Positions 17,478-25,606 of a stretch of DNA of 64,000 nt are shown piece after piece; the stretch's first letter is position 1, and each line of letters begins with the position of its first letter. Source of the stretch: Rheinheimera hassiensis (GTDB lineage Bacteria > Pseudomonadota > Gammaproteobacteria > Enterobacterales > Alteromonadaceae); contig NZ_JAKUJZ010000003.1 in assembly GCF_022436675.1 (NCBI RefSeq), forward strand, positions 384,226-448,225, given 5' to 3'. A model generated the notes under the pieces. The model had not been told where the DNA came from. It did not search any database and saw only the letters and a list, made by a program, of their open reading frames with translations. The translations under genes and the position numbers were made by a program.

Positions 17478-19382
17478 TTAGTTTACTGAAACGTTATAAA
17501 TGCCAGACCAGCGCAATAAGTTAAATAGTCGCCACGAGCTTCCATCTAATTTTATAGAACCATCGGCATTACTCATTAATGCAAGAGATTTCTCGCGGTC
17601 CAGGAAGTGAAGTCGACTAAAACCATCTTCAAGTTGAGCCGACAACTCTTTGGTTATTGGCAATGTCATGCCCGCTTTAGCTGCGTAGCCAATTTTGTCG
17701 CGTCGGTCTAAAATTTCGTCGGGCACTATACCTCGCATTGCCTCCCGAAACAAATATTTGGTTTGCCCTTCTTTCGATACTAAATAGTCTTCAGGCATAG
17801 ACAATGCGCACTGAACAAAGGCAGGCGATAAAAAAGGAACCCTGTTCTCAATAGACTGCCACATAGCAGAGCGATCAGCACCTTTGAGCTGAGGCGGACA
17901 ACTAGCTCTGGTTAATTCATCCAACAATTTAGCAACCAGTGCCCTTCCCTTCTGAGGTGTGATTGCAGAGGAAGAACCAGACAAGCTACGAAGGCCAGGT
18001 AGCATATTTTTGAATTGAGGTTTAAGTACATCAGCAATTTCAGACCCAAGAAGTGGCATGCCTTTATCAGTAAACTTGACTAAACCATTCAGTCCTTGCA
18101 AAAAGGCGATCACCGCAGATTTAGCGGAATTGCCGGGCCACTCAGACCAGCGCTTTAAAAAACTGAACGCTTCTGCGTAGTTATGAGTTTCAAGCAAGCT
18201 CTGAATCTTCTGGCCGGGATACCCTTTATAACCAGCTATCACTTCATCAGCACCATGCCCATCCAGCATCACTTTCATTCCTGACGCTTTCGCCAATCTG
18301 TAGACGCTAAACTCAGCATAAAAACTTAAACCAGCTAACGGTTCTCCGTGCGCGGTAATGAACTCGGTAAGGTCAGCAAGAGACTGCTGTTCGGAGAACT
18401 CTACTTTATGCGACTTTAGCTTGGCTCTTTCTACAACCAGATCAACCCATTTTTCTTCACTAACAGCGGAGCCTGTAGCTATATAGCTGAAGCTATTAAT
18501 CGGTATATCTTTATCTAAATGCCTAATAGCACAAATGATTGAAGAAGAATCTACACCACCAGACAATGCCGCCCCCACCGGAACGTCACTGCGGAGCTGC
18601 TTTTTCACTGACGATAAAAACTCCTCTCGTAGCTCTTCTTTTGCCTGCTCGAAGGTTACAGAACTTCTTTCTGTTAAATCTACAGAAAACCATTTCTTAC
18701 TGTCGTAAACCAATGATTCGGAAGATTGGTCGTAACGCACAGACATAAGCTCCCCAGGCAACACCTGCTCGATACCGGCAAAGAAAGTATCTGCACTATT
18801 GTCGTAGGTGCCGCGAACAAGGTAAATCAGAGCACGGTGTAAGTTCAATTTGGTTTCATTTGGAAGCATTGCCCTAAGGGCATTTACATCGGAAGAGAAG
18901 CAAAATGAACTTTTATCAGCCCGATAGTAAAATGGTTTGATCCCGAAAGGGTCACGGGCACAGTATGTAATGCCTGTTTTACTATCATAAATTGCAAAAG
19001 CAAACATACCATCAAAGCGTGGTAAACAAGACTCTCCCCATTGCTGCCAGGCAGTTAACAGAACTTCTGTGTCGGTATCACTTGCAAAGGTGTGTCCAAG
19101 CTCTTTAAGTTCTTGTCTTATCTCAATGTAGTTATAAATTTCACCGTTAAATACAATCTGATATCTTTGGTCTTTACTTACCATAGGCTGATGCCCTAAT
19201 GGGCTTAAATCCAAAATCGATAAACGGGTATGACCAAAAAACAACTTGCCGAATGAAGTTTCAACAGTTTCAAGTCCGCGATCATCAGGTCCTCTGCGGT
19301 GAATAAGATCTAAGGCTAAGTTACACTTACCCTTAGTACTTTCAAAATCTTTAGTGACGACAGCACCTAATATTCCACACAT
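17478..19382 (-). CDS. Asparagine synthase-family glutamine amidotransferase (copy 2)
   Basis: A 634-residue AsnB-type protein. Catalytic Cys2 (MCGILGA), RRGPDDRG and GHTRLSILDLSPLGHQPM define the glutaminase half. ALSGGVDSSS near residue 271 is the synthetase PP-loop, and a conserved DGHGADEV segment follows. It is diverged from copy 1 (9621-11552) and sits just upstream of hisH. It probably amidates a uronic acid carboxylate in the repeat unit. The presence of two such enzymes suggests two amidated residues, or one amide and another acyl-amide modification. Confidence 0.9.
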   Translation of the reverse strand: MCGILGAVVTKDFESTKGKCNLALDLIHRRGPDDRGLETVETSFGKLFFGHTRLSILDLSPLGHQPMVSKDQRYQIVFNGEIYNYIEIRQELKELGHTFASDTDTEVLLTAWQQWGESCLPRFDGMFAFAIYDSKTGITYCARDPFGIKPFYYRADKSSFCFSSDVNALRAMLPNETKLNLHRALIYLVRGTYDNSADTFFAGIEQVLPGELMSVRYDQSSESLVYDSKKWFSVDLTERSSVTFEQAKEELREEFLSSVKKQLRSDVPVGAALSGGVDSSSIICAIRHLDKDIPINSFSYIATGSAVSEEKWVDLVVERAKLKSHKVEFSEQQSLADLTEFITAHGEPLAGLSFYAEFSVYRLAKASGMKVMLDGHGADEVIAGYKGYPGQKIQSLLETHNYAEAFSFLKRWSEWPGNSAKSAVIAFLQGLNGLVKFTDKGMPLLGSEIADVLKPQFKNMLPGLRSLSGSSSAITPQKGRALVAKLLDELTRASCPPQLKGADRSAMWQSIENRVPFLSPAFVQCALSMPEDYLVSKEGQTKYLFREAMRGIVPDEILDRRDKIGYAAKAGMTLPITKELSAQLEDGFSRLHFLDREKSLALMSNADGSIKLDGSSWRLFNLLRWSGIYNVSVN

Positions 19383-19410
19383 AAATATCTCGTTAACAAC
19401 TAATAATTAT

Positions 19411-20673
19411 TTAACGAAAACTTGACTGAAGCCAGTTTTCGAATGAATTCAAACTAAATCCGTTTAAATTCTCAGCAGTTTTCTTTTCGCAGTTCTCATT
19501 AATCCATTCTAACAAAGCAGTTTCATCTTGTTTCAAGCACTTAGCAATACCGCGTGATATCTCTTCACTAAATAAGTCTTGATATCTTGCCCCAGGGGCT
19601 ATCAATGGATTCAAAAGAGCCGATGGAATGTTAAACCATGCTGCTTCAGTCACAATTGAACTGCTATCTGTGATGTGCAGATCGACATAGGACAGTAAGA
19701 GAGGCAAAGGAGTGGAACTGGCTTCTTCCCATTCAACATTGTCGAAAGATCCAAATACTTTATCCAGATAATCTTTACAGTCGCTAATGTTATCACTTCG
19801 CAACTGAACGGGATGAAGACGAATAAGCCAATTAAACTGGGTTGAAGCAATAATCACGTTCTGTAATTGCTCACAAATAAAGCCATTAAACTCTATATCT
19901 TTATAATATAAGCCCTTTAACTCCCATTGTAAGCTTACCAAAATAGTTTTACGACCGTTGTTAAAATGCCTTTTTTTACTAAGTAACTCAGTGACAACAT
20001 GGTCTTTTTCATTAGGTATAGCAAAACGCTCATACCAGGGGTTCCCGGCACTAATAACTTTGATATCATGTTCGAAGGCCCATGAACTCGCAGCTTTGCA
20101 AGAGCCCTCATCCCAACACAGAATGCCGGTTGGAGTAGCTGTTGTAATTGTCTCTGTAAGTTTTTTTGCATAAGGCCAATTATTCACTGCAACAACGCCA
20201 TGCTGTAAATCATAAATAGGGATAGATAAATTCTTAGCAGCAAAGCATAATTCAGGATCAGGATGTATACCAATAACAAGTTGGGGTTTTACAGCCTCTA
20301 AGATTTCAGTCCAAATATTTATTCTTTTCTTATAGCGATACTCAATAGAGGACTCTTTTCCTATAAAAAATTTAAGAAAGTGTCCCATCAATGCTATCGC
20401 AAAAAAACGACAGTTAAAAATTTTGGGGTTTCCATAAGCACTATGCCCCCTGCCTTTACTATATGGCGTAGCCAGCGTTAAAAAAGACATATTTTGTTTT
20501 ATAAGCAAATCCACAACAGAATCAGCAAGTGGTGAATACAATTTATCTTTAAAATTAATACCACAATCTGCATCATGCCGGGTAATCACAACATCAGCTG
20601 TCTGCAATGCAGATATCGAGTCACAGAGATAAGCTGAAGAAACCAGCTTAATAATTTTTTTTGCGAAAGTCAC
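19411..20673 (-). CDS. Unrecognised GT-B-like protein, candidate sugar transferase
   Basis: I do not recognise a named family. Visible features suggest a CDP-glycerol-phosphotransferase/capsule-synthesis-like GT-B fold: GIHPDPELCFAA, an IYDLQHGV motif, LVSLQWELKGLYY, RLHPVQL, and a C-terminal DLHITDSSSIVTEAAWFNIPSALLNP, where acidic-Ser-Ser and Glu often bind the nucleotide phosphates. I prefer the GTG at 20673 (about 420 residues): AAAGGG lies before it and it begins just after the SDR stop. The longer frame from 20739 would overlap that gene by 50 bases. Next to the nonulosonic acid genes, it is a reasonable candidate for the nonulosonic acid transferase; this is inference. Confidence 0.6.
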   Translation of the reverse strand: MTFAKKIIKLVSSAYLCDSISALQTADVVITRHDADCGINFKDKLYSPLADSVVDLLIKQNMSFLTLATPYSKGRGHSAYGNPKIFNCRFFAIALMGHFLKFFIGKESSIEYRYKKRINIWTEILEAVKPQLVIGIHPDPELCFAAKNLSIPIYDLQHGVVAVNNWPYAKKLTETITTATPTGILCWDEGSCKAASSWAFEHDIKVISAGNPWYERFAIPNEKDHVVTELLSKKRHFNNGRKTILVSLQWELKGLYYKDIEFNGFICEQLQNVIIASTQFNWLIRLHPVQLRSDNISDCKDYLDKVFGSFDNVEWEEASSTPLPLLLSYVDLHITDSSSIVTEAAWFNIPSALLNPLIAPGARYQDLFSEEISRGIAKCLKQDETALLEWINENCEKKTAENLNGFSLNSFENWLQSSFR

Positions 20674-20689
20674 ACTGGCCACCCTTTCA

Positions 20690-21493
20690 TTACCAGACAG
20701 ACCATCCACCATCGACGACAATATTCTGGCCTGTGACATATGCAGATAAGTTGGTTGAGAGATAAACTAAAGCACCTTTAAAATCTTCTTCTGTAGCTAA
20801 CCTTTTTAATGGTGTTCGAGCAACATATCGATTAACAAAACTATCTGGCTGATTCCTGGCGATTCCACCCGGAGTTATCGTATTAACTCTCACATCCGGC
20901 GCCAGAACAGTTGCAAGCCAACGCCCAAACTGAGTAATTCCACCTTTACTCGCTGCATATGCAGCGGGATTTCCCATTTTTGTATCATCATACAAGGACA
21001 TGTCCGGCCCCAAAATACCATAGATAGAGCCAATGTTGATTACAGACGCCTGGGTGCTCTTTCTCAACAAAGAAATGCAACTTTGAACAAGTATAAAAGG
21101 AGCGGTCAAATTGACTTCTAACGCCCGACGCCATGTTGCAGCCGTCTGATGTTCAAAGTCAGTAACCCAACCTTCCAGACCACTAGACCCTACAAAGGCA
21201 GCATTATTAATTAACACGTCAATGTGACTAAAATGTTTTTCAATCTCACAACAAACACTTTCTAACTGCTTGCTGTCTTCCATATCGACAACGATGTTAA
21301 CAACCGTCACCCCATAAGTAGCTACCAAACTGTCTGAAACCGACTTTAAGCTATCGGCATTGATATCAACTAAGACTATCGAAGCGCCTAATTCAGCTAA
21401 AGTATTTGCTGCAGTTCTCCCTAAATGCCCGGCGCCGCCTGTTATAACGGCAACCTTTCCCTCTAAGGACATCAACTCATTAACTGTTCTCAT
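20690..21493 (-). CDS. Classical short-chain dehydrogenase/reductase (tailoring SDR 1)
   Basis: A classical SDR of about 267 residues. The cofactor loop VITGGAGHLGRTAA is near residue 18, LINNAAF near 95, and a catalytic YAASKGG motif near residue 179. The C-terminus ends with the common TGQNIVVDGGW segment. The ATG at 21493 is chosen because the upstream TTG overlaps the previous stop. It forms a tight unit with a Gfo/Idh oxidoreductase and a second SDR, all downstream of the CMP-nonulosonate synthetase gene. This resembles the ptmA-type SDRs of legionaminic acid loci, but the reaction is unknown. Confidence 0.85.
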   Translation of the reverse strand: MRTVNELMSLEGKVAVITGGAGHLGRTAANTLAELGASIVLVDINADSLKSVSDSLVATYGVTVVNIVVDMEDSKQLESVCCEIEKHFSHIDVLINNAAFVGSSGLEGWVTDFEHQTAATWRRALEVNLTAPFILVQSCISLLRKSTQASVINIGSIYGILGPDMSLYDDTKMGNPAAYAASKGGITQFGRWLATVLAPDVRVNTITPGGIARNQPDSFVNRYVARTPLKRLATEEDFKGALVYLSTNLSAYVTGQNIVVDGGWSVW

Positions 21494-21495
21494 TA

Positions 21496-22419
21496 TCAAA
21501 TACCCAAATCTTTTAAGTAAACACGTTTTCCAGTATCTAACGCCTTTCTGCCTGCGATAAGTGTTTGAATCGATAACAACGTTTCGCCAGGATTGATTGC
21601 AGGCGTACCAGTACGGACTTGTTCAATAAATCTAAATAGCGTCCGTCTAAATGCAGTGAAGTTATCTCTTATCTGGACAGTCTCACAACTTTTAGTGCCA
21701 AATGTACTGAGAGAGAACACTACGACTTCACCGCCTAATGCATTTATCTGACAAAGGCTTCCATCAGCCATCACTAAGTTTAGGGACTCATGTGATTCAT
21801 AAATAACAGGCTCTACATATAAGGGGGCTGAGAAACCAAGACTGAGAACTGCATCAACCATATGTATGCCATATTTGTTCCATCCATTTATAACAGAAGC
21901 TTGAACCAATTTAATTGAGCCAAATTGGGAAATATTCTGACGCCAAGAATCGAGCTCTTGACAAAAACGGAAACCAGAACAGGACATGAGTAAGCCAGAT
22001 TCGATATATGGTTTGAAAACAGCCAACTCTTCCAGACTCAAGGTAAGTGGTTTATCTATAAAAACTGGTATGCCTTTCTTCAAAAAAGGGATAGCCATGC
22101 GACAATGTTCGGCGTAGTCGTCACGAGCTATAATTAGAGCATCTATTTCTCCTATCATATCGACGTATTCGTCAACAATATTCTCTATGAAACAAGCAGC
22201 AGCTAATCGGTTTGAAATATCCCTATCCTGTGTCCAAACATGAGTTACACGCGCATCTAGCGTTGCAATTTCCGACTTATCTCTTTTATTTAGATAATTC
22301 AAGATGCCTGGCCAACCCGCGTTGGAAAAGAACTCCGGTTCATATCCATTTAATATCGCCGAAAATGAAAATGGATGGCCGTTTCCTTCACTTAGCCCGA
22401 TGATCCCAACCTTTACCAT
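21496..22419 (-). CDS. Gfo/Idh/MocA-family oxidoreductase
   Basis: An oxidoreductase of about 307 residues. The N-terminus KVGIIGLSEGNGHPF is a Rossmann start with an unusual insertion-like SEGNGHP. The family EKP motif appears as DKPLTL near residue 123. It overlaps the stop of SDR 2 by seven bases and precedes SDR 1. Such proteins oxidise or reduce sugar hydroxyl groups with NAD(P). A role in remodelling the nonulosonic acid or a precursor is inferred only from location. Confidence 0.82.
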   Translation of the reverse strand: MVKVGIIGLSEGNGHPFSFSAILNGYEPEFFSNAGWPGILNYLNKRDKSEIATLDARVTHVWTQDRDISNRLAAACFIENIVDEYVDMIGEIDALIIARDDYAEHCRMAIPFLKKGIPVFIDKPLTLSLEELAVFKPYIESGLLMSCSGFRFCQELDSWRQNISQFGSIKLVQASVINGWNKYGIHMVDAVLSLGFSAPLYVEPVIYESHESLNLVMADGSLCQINALGGEVVVFSLSTFGTKSCETVQIRDNFTAFRRTLFRFIEQVRTGTPAINPGETLLSIQTLIAGRKALDTGKRVYLKDLGI

Positions 22420-23210
22420 ACGGCCCAACCGCCATCTATGCAGATATTCTGCCCTGTCATGAAGGATGATGCATCACTGCAAAGTAATAAAGCTGCACCT
22501 TTTATCTCATGAGCTTTACCCAATCGCCCCATTGGATTTTTGTCACACAATCTTTGCTTAAAAACAGGGAACTGATCGATAACATGCTCAAACGGAAACG
22601 GTCCCGGGCTAATACAGTTGACTCTAATACCATCTTTTGCAAGGAAACTTGCCAGATATTTTGTCAGTTGGATAATGCCAGCCTTAGCCGCTCCATAGCT
22701 TGGTGGATTTGCCTGCGGCACACCTTCATAAAGACGGTAGTCTGGTGCTACATGGCCATACATTGAGCCGATATTTAATATGACACCTTTAGAGTCCCGC
22801 AAAGCCTCTGTCGCGTATTTAATAAGCCTGAATACACCATTGAGACAGATTTCAATGTCATAATTCCAATCTTCATCTGTTATGGAATCCCAGCTATTCT
22901 TTTTTCCAGACCACGCACAAGTGACTAAAATATCAATTTTTCCAAATGCTTCTAAACTAGACTGAATGCAGCCTTTAATGCTTTCAGGTTGCGTAAGGTC
23001 CAGTTCAACAGCAACTGTATTGACTGTTGGAAATGCGGCTTTTATCTCATCACACTTTTGTTTGCAGCTATCTAAACTTCTACTTGCGATAATGATGTTT
23101 GCACCATGCTCAGCCAGCACCTCAGCGATTTGAGACCCCAATAAACCGGCGCCCCCGGTTACCAGCGCAGTTTTACCTTGTAAATTATGCAAATCAGAAA
23201 TTTTAATCAT
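22413..23210 (-). CDS. Classical short-chain dehydrogenase/reductase (tailoring SDR 2)
   Basis: A 265-residue SDR with LVTGGAGLLGSQIA near residue 17, a catalytic YGAAKAG motif near residue 179, and TGQNICIDGGWAVW at the C-terminus. Its overall pattern, including a segment DYRLYEGVPQANPPSYGAAKAG-like in position, parallels SDR 1, so the two are likely paralogues on either side of the Gfo/Idh gene. The start overlaps the legF stop by four bases (ATGA), placing it in the nonulosonic acid transcript. Confidence 0.85.
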   Translation of the reverse strand: MIKISDLHNLQGKTALVTGGAGLLGSQIAEVLAEHGANIIIASRSLDSCKQKCDEIKAAFPTVNTVAVELDLTQPESIKGCIQSSLEAFGKIDILVTCAWSGKKNSWDSITDEDWNYDIEICLNGVFRLIKYATEALRDSKGVILNIGSMYGHVAPDYRLYEGVPQANPPSYGAAKAGIIQLTKYLASFLAKDGIRVNCISPGPFPFEHVIDQFPVFKQRLCDKNPMGRLGKAHEIKGAALLLCSDASSFMTGQNICIDGGWAVW

Positions 23211-23908
23211 AATGCTCTGTCCTTTAATAAGGCTGATGCAATCTCAAATTGGATATTGTTATCAATATCTAATGAACGTTCTTCTGGCATGATTACGCTA
23301 CCTATTTTCCCGAATAATATTGACACACCATCAGAAGGCAATTTGTCGATAATAAACGCATACACAGCACCATTCAGCTGCCATGCTTCAGGTTGTTGCT
23401 GCCTCGGCAACCAAGGTATAGCACCTTGTATAAAGGTACAAACCTGCCCATCAATGATTTTCCATGCCCTATGTGGGTTTAATTCTGCTTGGCGAAAAGT
23501 CGCTACAGAGTCGTAGCTTTTCATCACTAATTGTTCTATTACATTATCTACGTCATCAGGCTCGCGTAAAGGCGATGTGGGCTCTAACAGCACCAAAACA
23601 ACAGAAGCATCCCCTTCTTGCCTTAGCGTCGCTATGACATGTCTTATACTGTCTATAACGAGGGAGCTATCCTGTGCAAGCTCACTTGGTCTGGATAAAA
23701 CTTCTGCCCCAAACTCTCTGCTGACTTCAGCAATCTTATCACCATCAGTCGATACAATAACTCGATCGATATACTTTGATCTTTGCGCAACATCTATCGA
23801 CCAAGCAATCAATGGCTTTCCAGCCAAATTACGTATGTTCTTATCAGGAATAGACTTACTACCTGCACGAGCAGGGATAACTGCAACAACCTTTTGATTA
23901 CTAATCAT
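23207..23908 (-). CDS. legF: CMP-nonulosonate (legionaminate-type) cytidylyltransferase
   Basis: Activates the nine-carbon acid with CTP to the CMP-linked donor. The protein of about 233 residues starts with the NeuA-family loop VVAVIPARAGSKSIPDKNIR and continues with LAGKPLIAWSI and VLLEPTSPLREPDDV. The ATG at 23908, preceded by AGGG, is preferred over the TTG at 23914. It overlaps ptmE upstream by eight bases. LegF rather than NeuA or PseF is chosen because legB, legC, legG and legI are all next to it. Confidence 0.9.
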   Translation of the reverse strand: MISNQKVVAVIPARAGSKSIPDKNIRNLAGKPLIAWSIDVAQRSKYIDRVIVSTDGDKIAEVSREFGAEVLSRPSELAQDSSLVIDSIRHVIATLRQEGDASVVLVLLEPTSPLREPDDVDNVIEQLVMKSYDSVATFRQAELNPHRAWKIIDGQVCTFIQGAIPWLPRQQQPEAWQLNGAVYAFIIDKLPSDGVSILFGKIGSVIMPEERSLDIDNNIQFEIASALLKDRAL

Positions 23909-24962
23909 TTTCAAGCCCTAAAGTATTATAATCCCGTTGTGCCTTCTCAAAATCATTAAGTCTGCCGATATCAAGCCAGTATTCATGAATCGGGAACATC
24001 AGTACATCGTTCTGCTCTGCTATTGAACGTTCTAACAATCCTGGCATATCAATATGCTCATTTCTGACAACCGACTTACGTAGTTCAGGACTGATAACGT
24101 ATATACCGGCATTGACAAAGAAACGCTGCACCGGTTTCTCCACCATACTGATTATTCGGTTACCCTCCCCATTGATTACACCAAATGGGACCTGATATTC
24201 ATAATCGCGAACACACATTGTTGCCGCCGGACTGTGTTTGGTATGAAACTCAAGCACACGTTCAAAATCAACGTTAGTTAACACATCCCCATTCATCAGT
24301 ATAAGTGGCAAGTCTTCTATATCCGTGGGCAATAAGCCAAGGGCGCCACCAGTACCCAAGGGATCCTCTTCATGTACATAATTAATATTCACATTCCACT
24401 TAGCCCCATCACCAAAATAATCTCTGATCATCTCGGGTAAGTAGTGAGTAGATATATAGAAATTGACGAAGCCTGCTTTAGCAAAGCTTTGTAGCACAAT
24501 CTCAAGGATAGGCTTATCACCTACTTTTAATAAGGGTTTAGGGCAATTATCTGTTAGTGGACGTAAGCGAGTGCCGAAACCGCCCGCCATAAGAAATACA
24601 GGATTTTTATATTTAGTTTGCCCGCTAAAACGCTGTAGTGTTTCTAAGCCAACTACTTTAGCTCCATCCAGAACAGGTATGGCCAAAATACCTTTACTCT
24701 GCATCAGCTGCACAATCTCTTTACGGGACATACCTGGCTTAATGGTTAAAGGGCTGGGATTCATTACGTTCGAGACTCTGTCGTCCAGCGACAAATTTTT
24801 CAGCAACCCCCGTCGAATATCACCATCAGTTACCACCCCAACCAGATTCATTTCTTTGTCGGTGACCAAAGCTATACGCAACGCTTCGGAATCGATAATA
24901 GCCAGTGCTTCACGCAAAGAATCGGTTGGCTTTATAAGAATATTTTTCCAGTCATAACTCAT
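23901..24962 (-). CDS. ptmE: CBS-domain nucleotidyltransferase, PtmE-like GlcN-1-P guanylyltransferase
   Basis: A 353-residue protein. Residues about 1-115 form a CBS-domain pair (LVGVVTDGDIRRGLL, then IPVLDGAKVVGLETL). The rest is a sugar-1-phosphate nucleotidyltransferase with LMAGGFGTRLRPLTDNCPKPLLKVGDKPIL and LILMNGDVLT. This two-part layout is that of Campylobacter PtmE, which makes GDP-GlcN for the legionaminic acid pathway, so the pathway here probably runs on GDP-sugars. It lies between legF and the LegH-like acetyltransferase. Confidence 0.88.
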   Translation of the reverse strand: MSYDWKNILIKPTDSLREALAIIDSEALRIALVTDKEMNLVGVVTDGDIRRGLLKNLSLDDRVSNVMNPSPLTIKPGMSRKEIVQLMQSKGILAIPVLDGAKVVGLETLQRFSGQTKYKNPVFLMAGGFGTRLRPLTDNCPKPLLKVGDKPILEIVLQSFAKAGFVNFYISTHYLPEMIRDYFGDGAKWNVNINYVHEEDPLGTGGALGLLPTDIEDLPLILMNGDVLTNVDFERVLEFHTKHSPAATMCVRDYEYQVPFGVINGEGNRIISMVEKPVQRFFVNAGIYVISPELRKSVVRNEHIDMPGLLERSIAEQNDVLMFPIHEYWLDIGRLNDFEKAQRDYNTLGLEND

Positions 24963-24973
24963 TTAACAATCCT

Positions 24974-25606
24974 TTAAACCAAAAATGGTTTGGCAACATA
25001 CAACTTTTTGTTGCTGTCTAAATTCTTGATTACCGTAGCGCCTGCGCCTACCATAACATTATCGCCAATTTTAATGCTCTGAATAACCCTTGCACCAGTG
25101 CCAATATGCACATAGTCGCCGGTTGACACATCACCGCTTAAGGCAACACCCGGCGCAATATGGTTGTGAGAGCCTATATTACAGTCGTGCTCAACGATGG
25201 CCCCGGAGTTTACAATAGTGCCTGCACCAATAATACTGTTGGCATTAATAATAGCGCCGGGCATTACCTGCACCCCTTCGGCCAAACTGCTGTAATCAGA
25301 GACTATTGCGCGTGGCGATACTACAGTGACAAACTGATAACCGGCTTGTTTAAATTGCTGGTGAACCCCGGAACGTATATTCCGGCCAGGCAAGGAGCCT
25401 ATACCATTGACCAGCAGTACCTGATCTTTGTCAAAACTGAATACATCATCATCGGAAGCATAATAAGGTATGCCGGCAAACACCGCCTTATCTGCCGGTT
25501 TATCCCTGGCAACCAAGCCAACAATAGTGTGGTTAAGCTGACGCAGCATATCAACCAATACTGCCGCATGGCCGCCGGCACCGAGCACCAGCACAGGTTT
25601 ACTCAA
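24974..25606 (-). CDS. legH: Left-handed beta-helix sugar N/O-acetyltransferase (LegH/NeuD/PglD type)
   Basis: A 210-residue acyltransferase. Its N-terminal Rossmann-like piece (PVLVLGAGGHAAVLVDML) binds the sugar nucleotide, and hexapeptide repeats from about residue 105 form the acetyl-CoA-binding beta-helix. The conserved EHDCNIGSHNHIAPG holds the likely catalytic His. In the Leg pathway it would acetylate the 4-amino group made by LegC. It overlaps legI by eight bases. Confidence 0.88.
   Translation of the reverse strand: MSKPVLVLGAGGHAAVLVDMLRQLNHTIVGLVARDKPADKAVFAGIPYYASDDDVFSFDKDQVLLVNGIGSLPGRNIRSGVHQQFKQAGYQFVTVVSPRAIVSDYSSLAEGVQVMPGAIINANSIIGAGTIVNSGAIVEHDCNIGSHNHIAPGVALSGDVSTGDYVHIGTGARVIQSIKIGDNVMVGAGATVIKNLDSNKKLYVAKPFLV

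Noticed and set aside
20674-20739. Longer start for the orphan GT-B-like gene
   Set aside because: It would overlap the SDR gene by 50 bases; the GTG at 20673 has AAAGGG before it and fits the tight operon spacing.
24463-24957. Plus-strand open frame of 164 codons
   Set aside because: Antisense shadow of ptmE, which has strong family motifs in the other frame.
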